Shown: in pieces, positions 44,301-55,863 of the stretch | How the letters are laid out: each line of letters opens with the position of its first letter | How positions within the stretch are numbered: position 1 is the stretch's first letter | Origin: Microglena sp. YARC | Lineage: Eukaryota; Chlorophyta; Chlorophyceae; Chlamydomonadales; Chlamydomonadaceae | Reading direction: 5' to 3' | DNA length: 64,000 nt | Assembly: GCA_022414725.1 (NCBI GenBank) | Contig: CM039462.1 | Coordinates: 47,180,721-47,244,720 of the forward strand | The notes under the pieces: model-generated | The model's database searches: none | What the model saw: only the letters and a program-made list of their open reading frames with translations | What the model was told of the DNA's origin: nothing | Position numbers and translations under genes: made by a program

Positions 44301-47300
44301 TCAGGATTTCGTTTTTTTCGGACGGACATCGTCGGTCCGACAGTCACACAGACGGACAACAGGGTGAATCTCGCGCCCAGATTCACAACAATACATGGAA
44401 ATCTGGGGTTTCCAAGTATTGTTAGAAGGCTAATGACACTTTCGTTGTTCAAGCTCACAGGTTATTGACGAGCCTGCTGATGTTGTTTTATTGGTGGTGG
44501 TGTGGTTGTGGTGGGGGTGGGGTAGAGGTAGGGTGGGGGGTCGGGGGAGGGAAGGATAATTTGTTGCAAATAACCATAATTTATGATTTATCCCCCCACC
44601 CTCCCCCACCCCTTTTCCCCACTCCCACCCCCTTCTCTTCCCTCCACACAGGCGGCGCAGTGGGCGGAAGAAGGCCATGCTGCGAGCCAAGCGCATGAAA
44701 GGTACCGCTGCAGCGGAGCCCAAGGAATGGCGAGACGCCCAACTAGCTTACAGTGGTGGAGTGCCAGGCAACAGTGCTGCAGCAGCTGCTGGGGCAAGGC
44801 ATGTGGGCGGAGCCCAGAGGGCTGGCAGTCCAGAGGGCCTGAGGGGTGGACGGTCCAAATCCAGGTCAAGGTCAAGGTCGCCTGGGCGAAGGTGAGGCAG
44901 GGGGGATAGTTATGGGAGGTGGTGGTGGTGTCGGTGGTGGTGCAAGGCAAGTGGTTGCAGTCCAGAGGGCCTAAGGGGTGGACGATCTAGGTCAAGGTCA
45001 AGGTCACAAGAGCGAAGGTAAGGCAGGGCGGATAGTGATGGTATGTGGTGGTGGTGGCGATGCAAGGTATGGGGGCGGAGCTCAGAAGGGTGGCAGTCCC
45101 GAAAGCCTGAGGGGCGGAAGGTCCAGATCCAGGTCAAGGTCAAGGTTGCCTGTGCGGACGTGAGGCATGGGGGATAGAGATGGGAGGAGGAGGTGGTGGT
45201 GGTGGTGCAGGGCATGTGGGTGCAGTCCAGAGGGCCTAAGGGGTGGGCGATCCGGGTCAAGGTCACCTGGGAAAATGTGAGGCAGGGAGGATAGTGATGA
45301 AAGGAGGAGGTGTTGGAGAAGGGGTGGAGGGGGGAAAGATGGGTTGGGGAGAGTAGGGGAGGGTGCTAGGCTGAAGGGAAGGGAGGGAGGGGAAGGAAGG
45401 GAGGGAGGCGAAGAAAGTGAGTGGAGGGAAGGGAGGGGGAGGAAAGGAAGGGAGGGAAGGGATGTAAGGGAGGACGGGGGAAGGTAGAGAGGGAGGAAAG
45501 GAAGAAGGGAGGAAGGAGGAAGGGAGGAAAAGAAGGGGAGGAAGGGAGGGAAAGGGAAGGAGGGAATGGAGGGCATGGAAGATAAGGAAAGGGAGGGAGG
45601 AAAGGAGTACCATTCACATTGGCAACATGGGAACCTAATCTTGGAACCCCTAAACGAATCTGAACATCGTAGAGGGAATCTGAGCATGCAGGGAAGGAAG
45701 GAGGGAATTTAGGGAAGGAGCACTATTACATTCACAACATGGGAACCTGAACCTGGAACCCCTAAACGAATCTGAACATCGTAGAGGGAATCTGAGCATG
45801 CAGGGAATGAAGGAGGGGATTTAGGGAAGGAGCACTACCACATTGCCAACATGGGAACCTGAACCTGGAACCCCTAAACGAATCTGAACAGCATAGAGGG
45901 AGGGAAGGGAGGGAAAGGAAGGGAAGGGAGGGAGGGGTGAGAAGGGAGGGAAGGAAGGAAGGTAGGGAAAGAAAAGAAGGAAAGCAGCACCATTCACATT
46001 TCCAACATGGGACCCTGAACCTGGAACCCTTAAACGAATCTGAACAGCATAGAGGGAAGGGAGGGAAAATAAGGGAGGGTAGGGAGGGAAGGGAGGGAAA
46101 GGAAGGGAAGGGAGAGGAGAGAAGGGAGGGAAGGGAGGGTGGGAAAGAAGAGAAGGAAAGCAGTACCATTCACATTCCCAACATGGGAACCTGAACCTGG
46201 AACCCCTAAACGAATCCTAACATCATAGAGGGAAGGGAGGGAAAGGAAGGGAGGGTAGGGTGGGAAGGGAGGGAAAGGAAGGGAAGGGTGGGAAAGGCAG
46301 GGAGAGGAGAGAAGGGAGGGAAGGGAGGGAGGGAAAGAAGAGGAGGAAAGCAGTACCATTCACATTCCCAACATGGGAAACCTGAACCTGGAACCCCTAA
46401 ACGAATCTGAACAGCATAGAGGAGGGATAAGGAAGGAGGGAAGGGAGGGAGGGGGAAGGGAGGGAAAGAAAGAGAGGGAAAGCATTACCATTCACATTCC
46501 CAACCTGGGAACCTGAACCTGGAAACCCTATTCAAATATGAACAGCGTAGAGGGAGGGAAGGGAGGGAAGGGAGGGAAGGGAGGGGAGGAAAGTAAAGAG
46601 GAGGAAAGCAGTACCTATCCACATTCTCAACATGGGAACCTGAACCTGGAAACCCTATTCAAATATGAACAGCGTAGATGGTGGGAAGGGAGGGAAATGG
46701 AGGGGAGGGAAAAGAAGCGAGGGGGGAAACGGAGGGAAAGGGAGGGAAGGAAGGGAGGACGGGAAAGGGAGGGGAAGTGAAGGGAGGGGGAAACAGAGGT
46801 GAAGGGAGGGGAAGGAAGGGAGGGAGGGAAAGAAGAGAAGGAAAAGGGTACCATTCACATTCCCAACATGGGGACCTGAATATGGAAATCCTATTCAAAT
46901 ATGAACTGCCTTTCCTGTGTTCAAGGCTGGGCATGCCCCTTCAGCCTGTTTGCACACCCCTGAACTATAAATATACTAACTTAAGTGCAAACTGAACATC
47001 GCACGCCACCCACACAGGCAGTACATCACAGCTTTGAACGACGTCAAATCTAACTACCATACTCCACCCACATAGGCAGTATATCGTAGCTTTCAACGAT
47101 TTAAAATCGAAGTACCGTACTCCACCCACATAGGCAGTATAGCACAGCTTTCAACAATGTAAATCTGAATACCGTTTTTCACCCATACAGGCAGTATAGC
47201 ACGGCTTTCAACCATGTCATATACTCATATATATAGTGTACTCCACCCACACAAGCAATACATCACGGCTTTCAACGATGTAAAATCTGAATACCGTATT

Positions 47301-49146
47301 TCACCCACACAGGCAATACATCATGGCTTTCAACCATGTCAAATATAAATATTGTTCTCCACCCACACAGGCAATACATCACGACTTTCAACATGTCTAT
47401 ATATAGTGTACTCCATCCCACACAGGAAATACATCACGACTTTCAACCATGTCATATATATAGTGTGCTCCACCCACACAGGCAATACATCACGACTTTC
47501 AACCATGTCATATATATAGTGTACTCCACCCACACAGGCAATACATCACGGCTTTCAACCATGTCATATATATAGTGTACTCCACCCACACAGGCAATAC
47601 ATCACGACTTTCAACGATGTCATATAAATATTGTTCTCCACCCACACAGGCAATACATCACGACTTTCAACAATGTCATATATATAGTGTACTGCACCCA
47701 CACAGGCAATACATCATGGGTTTCAACTATGTTAAATCTGTTGGGGGATCTCATCGAGTGATTGATTCAAGCTCCGCCAGCCTGAAAAGCCTCCACTTAT
47801 CATTGAGGGCAATTCAGGCAATGCGTGATAAGGGAGGTGGATTTATTTTTTTTAACCCCCACCCCCACCCCCACCCAGCAGGTCCTGGAAGCGTATGTTC
47901 TAACCACACAACCCACTCACCCCCACCCACCCACCCAACACATAACTACCTTTGCTTTATTACCCTCGTCACCCACCCACCCACCCACACAGGCAGTACA
48001 TCACGGCTTTCAACGATGTCAAATCTGCTGGGGGATCTCACCGCGAGACTGATTCAAGCTCCATCAGGGTTGGCTCCTCCATTTTCACATCACACACTGC
48101 TGGCCCTACCATCGATAGAAAGGCATTTGAAAGGTGAGTGTCTGTGTGAGAGAGTATGCATATGTGTATGTGTGCGTATTAGAGTATATTTATATTTGTG
48201 TATGTGTGTGTTTAAGAGTATAGATATGTAGATAGATATAGATGTGTGTGTGGGTACGTGTGTGTGGTGATACGAGGTCTTGCCGCAGGATTGCCATCAC
48301 CATTGCCCCCGTGTGTAACCATCATCACCACCTTTAACTTTCCCCCATAGTAATAACAACTTATTTCTTGTTGTCTGCATGTGTGCACCATCACCACAAC
48401 AACCACCATCATGACCATCACCATTCCCGTCATCATCATCATCACCACCATCATCATCATCATCACCACCATGATCTCCATCACCATCATCATCACCACC
48501 ATCATCACCACCATCACCATCATCACCACCACCAGCATCACCACCACCAGCATCATCACCACCACAACCATCATCATCATCGCCACCATGACCATCATCA
48601 CCACCACCATCATCACCATCATCACCATCATCACCACCACCACCACCACCACCATGACCATCATCACCACCAGTGCATCACACCATCATCACCATCTCAA
48701 TCACCGATCATCATCACCATCATCACCATCATCATCATCACCACCGACCATTAACTGCTCGCACCTATCTTTTACCCTGCCCATCATGTAAGCACATCTA
48801 TTTTATTTGTGCGAATGCAGGGATGAGGAGCACATGCTTGAGGGACTGGATAGAGATCCCGCTGTGGCAGGCCCACATTGCTTCCCCACACATTTGGCTC
48901 CAATCCATGGGGTAAAGTAAGTGATAGAGATCTGGCTGTGGCAGGCCCTCGTTGTTTCCCCACACATTTGGCACCAATCCATGGTGCGTGGTGGTGATAG
49001 GGAAGATATTAGGGATGGGGATGGAGATGGAGATTAACTTAAATACAAACACTCAGGTGGGGTGGTCACATATCTTAATTAAATATTATATATATCAATA
49101 TCAAAAATTCATATATATATATGTTGTGTGTGTGTGTATATATATA

Positions 49147-49192
<46 letters not shown>

Positions 49193-52100
49193 CAGGATAT
49201 CAAGTATAATTAAATATGCAAAATAATACAAACACTTATGTGGGTGGTATCACATCCCTATACCATCCTCCTTGCCTCCTCTCTTGTCTCTGATCCAACC
49301 ACCACAATACAACACAATGCACCATTACACCGCAGTATAACACACTTCACTGCACTACACTGTAACACACTACAACACACCACATTACAACACAACACAT
49401 GCCACCACACCGTACCACAGTAACGCCCCCCTGTGTTAATCCGTACATAGCTAGTGACATCGACAGATGCAGTGAGAGGGAGACGCCACCACACCACATT
49501 ACACCACACCATATAACACCATACCACATCACACCACACCACAGCACAACACATGCCATCAAACCACACTAACGCCCCCCTGTGTTAATCCGTACATAGC
49601 TAGTGACATCAGCCAGGGCAATGCAAGGAAGACGCCACCACACCACATTACACCACACCACAGCACACCACAGCACACCAAAAAACAACACAACACATGC
49701 CACCACACCACACTAATGTCCCCATGTGTTCAACCGTACATAGCTAGTGACATCAGCCAGGGCAATGCGAGGGAGACGCCACCACGCCACATTACACCAC
49801 ACCATATAACATTACACCACAGCACACCACAGCACACCAAAAAACAACACAACACATGCCACCACAACACACTAATGTCCCCATGTGTTCAACCGTAAAT
49901 AGCTAGTGACATCAGCCGGCGCAGTGAGAGGGAGACGCCACCACACCACATTATACCACATTACACCACACCATATAACACCACACCACATCACACAAGA
50001 ACACAACACAACACATGCCACCACAACACACCACACTAACGCCCCCCTGTGTTGAACTGTATTGAGGTAGTGACAATGATTGGCGCATACCTGTTTGCAC
50101 CCCCACCCCACCCTTACACCCACCCCGTGCAGAGCTAGTGACATGGGCGGCGCATACACCCATACCCCCCCACACACATATTAGCCCCCCACCCCCCCAC
50201 ACACACAGACCCCTCCACCCCTAACACCCACCACCCCACCCCGTACAGAGCTATTGACATTGACTGGCGCATACCCCTTACCCCCACCCACCCCCTACAC
50301 CCACCCCACCCCGTACAGAGCTATTGACATTGACCGGCGCATACCCCCTTACCCTTCCCCCCCCCGCCCCCCCCCCCTCCTCCACCTCCCCACCTCTTAC
50401 CCCACCCCACCCCCCTACACCCACCCCACCCCGTACAGAGCTATTGACATTGGCCGGCGCATACCCCTTACCCCCCCCCCCCGCCCCCTCCTCCCACCCC
50501 CCACCTCTTACCCCCCCACACCCCTACACCACCCCCCAGCCCCCGTACAGAGCTATTGACAATGACCGGCGCATACCCCCTTACCCCCCCACCCCCTCCT
50601 CTCCCACCTCCTCCACCCCTACACCCACCCCACCCCTACACCCACCCACCCGACCGTACAGAGCTAGTGACATTGACCGGCGCATACCCCTTAGCCCCCC
50701 CCCCCCTCCTCCCACTCCCCCACCTCTTACCCCACCCCACCCCCTACATCCACCCACCCCCGTACAGAGCTAGTGACATCGACCGTCGCAGTGAGCGGGA
50801 GAAAGAGAGAGACCGGCGGGATCGGGATCGCGACCGTTCCGGCCGTGGTCGCAGTCGCAGCCGGTCGAAGGAACGGTACGGGCGCGACCGGGGAAGAAGC
50901 CGGAGCAGGTCAAGGGGGCGGTACCGGCGACGCAGTCGAAGTCGGAGCCGGTCTTGGGGTCGCAGTAGGAGCAGGAGTGGGGACAGAGGAGGCAGGGGCA
51001 GGCGGGGGCGCAGCAGGAGCTCGAGCAGAGACAAGAAGAAGGGAGGGGTCAATACTGCTCCTGATAGTAGAGCCAAGGTGAGCGCGGTTCCCGAATGAAA
51101 AAGGGGGGAAAAGTACCTGATGTCCGTGCATGGGTGCGTGCGTGCGTCCCGCCACAATTGCTTGTTCTGGTTTCATTGCAAACCACCTGGAATCGGTACA
51201 TTCTATCCCAGCTAGATAGTAGAGCCAAGGTGAGCGCGGTCCCCGAATGAAAAAGAAAGGGGAAAACCTACCTGATGTCTGTGCATGGGTGCGTGCGTGC
51301 GCCACGCCACAATTACTTGTTCAGGTTTCATTGCAAACCACCTGAAATCCTATCCCAGCTGGATAGTAGAGCCAAGGTGAGCGCGGTTAGTGAATGTATG
51401 TATGTTACCGTCCAGGAGTAAGCCAAATAGTATCAAGGGACTCGCCCGACCCAACCCTTTCATACTGGAGGCGATTCCAAGCTTGTATGTATGTTATAGT
51501 CCAGGGGTAGGCAAAATAGGCTAAAAGGACTTGTCCAACCCAACCCTTCTATACAGGAGTTAGGAGGTGATTCCAAGCTTGTGTGTATGTATGTTTCAGT
51601 CCAGGGGTAGGCCATATAGGCTAAATGGATTGGCCCAACCCAACCCTGTCATAAAGGAGGCGATTCCAAGCGTCTTTGTATGGTACAGTCCAGGGGTAGG
51701 CTGAAGAGGCTAAAGAGACTTACCCAACTGCGTACCCGAATGAAAAAGAAGGGGAGAACTTACCCGCATGAAGAATAAAAACTGAAAGAGGGATTGCTCT
51801 ATTTAAAATGTCCGTGCGTGCGTCCGCCACAATAACTTGTTAAACAAAAAAACAAGAAAAACAAAAACTATTATATAAAATATGTTGTATTTATAAGTAT
51901 ATGTGTACTATGTTGTATTTATAAGTATATGTGTACTATGTTATATTTATAAGTATATGTGTGCTATGTTGTATTTATAAGTATATGTGTACTATGTTGT
52001 ATTTATAAGTATATGTGTACTATGTTGTATTTATAAGTGTATGTGTACTATGTTGTATTTGTAAGTATATGTGTACTATGTTTGTCTTCAAATTATATTT

Positions 52101-54783
52101 GTAAGTCATGTACGTTTATATTTAAGTTGTGTAAGTTTGTATATAAGGCATAAAAATATATACGCAAGCTTACAAGCTTGTATATATTGTTTACACACTT
52201 ATTAACAGCCCGCTACCTACCAACGTAAGACGGGGCTCCTTTAATACCAGGCGTGTGGGTGGGTGTGGCACAACCATGTGTGGGTGGGTGGGTGTGGGTG
52301 GGTGTGGCACAACCAGGTGTGGGTGGGTGGGTGTGGGTGGGTGTGGCACAACCAGGTGTGGGTGGGTGGGTGTGGGTGGGTGTGGCACAACCAGGTGTGG
52401 GTGGGTGTGGCACAACCAGGTGTGGGTGGGTGGGTGTGGGGTGGGTGTGGCACAACCAGGTGTGGGTGTGTGGGTGTGGGTGGGTGTGGCACAACCAGGT
52501 GTGGGTGGGTGGGTGTGGGTGGGTGTGGCACAACCAGGTGTGGGTGGGTGGGTGTGGGTGGGTGTGGCACAACCAGGTGTGGGTGGGTGTGAGTGGGCGC
52601 CCTACCAGGCGTCAGCATTACTTCACATACTTGGGAACGAGGGGGGGGAAAAAGATTTCGTACCGCACGTTCGATATGGATAGAGAACCGCGAGCAATAG
52701 TCGGTACAAACAAAATCATGTCGATACACCCACGGGCGGCCGAGATACGAGGGGGGGGGGGGGGTCCGACCGTTTTCCCAATTTTATTTGTACCTCGTGT
52801 AACTTTCTTGCCAGTGCGAATTTTTGAGCGTGACGTACACCATTGAGAAGGTCTCGACGAGAGGAGTACAAATCTGAAGTCGTTAGTTAGTGACACCAAG
52901 GGTGTAATTGGTGAATCTCCTGGAAGGTACATCCAGGCTGAACGCCAGGCTGGACGTCACCCAGACCTTCGCGTCCAGCTTGGAACGAGCGGCAGTTGGG
53001 CGGAAAAAGGCGCGCGCGCAAACGCGTTCTGAATTCCGGTCCCCTACCGTACGAAGTTCCTAAAGCAGTCGAGCCTGGGGTCGAGCACTCGAGCCCCCCC
53101 CCCCCCCCCCCCCCCCCCCACCTCACCCCACCCCACCCCCCACACCTTCCCCCCCTCCCCCCCACACCCCCACCCCAAAACACATACACCACCCGAGCCG
53201 ACCATCAGGCTCCAGAATACAAGTTGAGTAGATCAAGCCATGATAATGATGATGATAAAGATAAAAAGACAGATAAATAACGCCTTCAGTCGATTTTCGT
53301 GATCTCCTCCTAGGGGGCGGACGACTGCTGAGCGCCCAAGAAAGTTGTAATAATACTAAAATCTAAATAACTTTGTCCAAACTTGATATCTATACATTTG
53401 GGTTGTATGGTTGGAAAGGCCTTGCCAAGATGATGCTCATGGACCCCCCTTTCACTAAGTAATACTGTCTGGGTGTCTAGATATGAGGACTCAAAGAGGG
53501 GGGGGGGGGGGGGGGGGTCCCCGGGGGTCAAAATAACAACTTGATAAGGATATGTGTACTATGTTGTATTGATAAGTATATGTGTACTATGTTGTATTGA
53601 TAAGTATATGTGTACTATGTTGTATTGATAAGTATATGTGTACTATGTTGTATTGATAAGTATATGTGTACTATGTTGTATTGATAAGTATATGTGTACT
53701 ATGTTGTATTTATAAGTATATATGTACTATGTTTGTCTTCGAATTATATTTGGAAGTCATGTAAGTTTATATATAAGTCTTGTAAGTTTGTATATAAGGA
53801 ATAACAAAGCTGTCAACTTACCTGCTATCCTTGTGTGTATGTCATCCAGGCCCCCGCAAATAAGCCGCCCCCCGCCAGCAGTTTGGGCGCAGCCCCCTCT
53901 GCCCCAGTCGAGACCCCCCAGGAGCGACTGAAGCGCATCATGCAGGCCCAGCTGAACAAACAAGCCCAGAAGGACGTGGTAGTGACTGAAAAGAAGAAAC
54001 TGCAGGTCGGTGATTGGGACGGGTGACAGCCATGCCCGCCATATACTACAGCCCAGACTGGAGGCCGCAGGATGAAGAGAGGGGAGGGGGGTGAGGGGGG
54101 GAAGTACATGTACAACAGCCCAGGCTGGAGGCCGCAGGATGGAGGGGGGGGAGGGGCAATACATGTACAACATCTGGGCTGGATGCGATGTACATGACTG
54201 CCATTTACAACAGCCCAGTCTGGAAGATGCAGGTGACTCCGCAGGTGTCTCCAGGAGTGTACAAGGAGGAGTGTGCGAAGAGCCTACACAAGACGTCTAT
54301 TCCCAGGAGTCTGCACCAAGTCAGCGAGGCATCGCAATTGCAATTGTCTCACCACTGCTCCTCTCTCCCCACCACCACTGTCCCTCTCATACATACCCTC
54401 ACTACTGCCCCCCTCATGCATACTCCACGCACTCCTGGTAATATAGAGTTAGTCGGAGCCTATACACGAAGTCTATCCCCAGGAGTCTGCACCAAGTCAG
54501 CAAGGCATGGCAATTGCAATTGTTTCACCACTGCTCCTCCCGTACACCCCCACATCACTGCATATATATGTCTGCATTTATATTTATGTGGAAGGTGGAC
54601 CAAAAACATGTATCCCTCAAGCTGTGAGGGGCATGCAAAGCAACCCCTTATTAGTTGCCCCTACCTTGTATACATATATATACTAAAGCATAAAGAAGAG
54701 GAATACATATTTGTATATTTATAGTATGTGTTCTTCTTCTTTATGCCATAGTCCCTCGCATACATTATATATATATATATATA

Positions 54784-54872
<89 letters not shown>

Positions 54873-55366
54873 GTATATATACGAGGGGGGGGCAAGGAAA
54901 AAGATTTCGTACCGCATGTTCGATATGGATAGAGAACCGCGAGCAATAGTCGATACAAAAAAAATCATGTCGATACACCCACGGGCGGCCGAGATACGAG
55001 GGGGGGGGGGGGGGGGGGAGGGGGGGTCTCACCGTTTTCCCAATTTTATTTGTACCTCGTGTAACTTTCTTGCCAGTGCGAATTTTCGAGCGTGAGGTAC
55101 ACCAATGAGAAGGTCTCGACGAGAGGAGTGCGAATCTGCATTCGTTAGTAAGTTACACGCAGGGTGTAATAGGTGGATCTCCTGGAAGGTACATCCAGGC
55201 TGGACGCCAGGCTGGACGTCACCCAGACCTTCGCGCCCAGCTTCGCACGAGCGGCAGTTGGCGGCGAAAAAGGCGCGCGCGCAACGCGTTTGGATGCGCG
55301 TTCTGAACTCTGGTCCCCTACAAGGTTCCTAAAGCAGTGGACCCCCCCCCCCCACACACACACACT

Positions 55367-55400
<34 letters not shown>

Positions 55401-55798
55401 CACACCCCAGACACACACACACACCACCCGAGCAGACCATCAGGCTCCAGAATACAAGTTGAGTCGATGAAGCCATGATAATGATGATAATAAAGTTAGA
55501 TACGGTAGACAGATAAATAGCGCCTTCAGTCCTTTACATACCTTAGTGATCTCTTCCAAGGGTGCGGACGACTGCGGAGCGCTCAAGAAAGTTGTAAAAA
55601 TACTGAAATCTAAATAACTTTGTCCAAACTTGATATTTGTATCTTTTGGTTGTATGGTTGGAAAGGCCTTGACGAGATGATGCTCATGGACCCCCCTTTC
55701 ACTATGTTAAACTGTCTGGGTGTTCAGATATGAGGTCAGGGGTCAATATAACAACTTCCGAACATGCAGTCTGCCAACTTTATTCTTGCCCCCCCCTC

Positions 55799-55863
<65 letters not shown>

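Noticed and set aside
48368..48791. Polyhistidine-like ORF
   Set aside because: It is a CAT/CAC trinucleotide array in CLASRP intron 7.
50773..51081. Alternative plus-strand frame in exon 9 (glycine/alanine-rich)
   Set aside because: It does not join in phase with exons 8 and 10, whereas the RS frame does.
50744..51157. Minus-strand leucine/arginine-rich ORF opposite the RS domain
   Set aside because: Antisense of the RS codons; the plus strand fits splice sites and family order.
52241..52846. Repetitive glycine/valine- or proline/histidine-rich ORFs
   Set aside because: The 39-bp period keeps every frame open; it is an intronic minisatellite.
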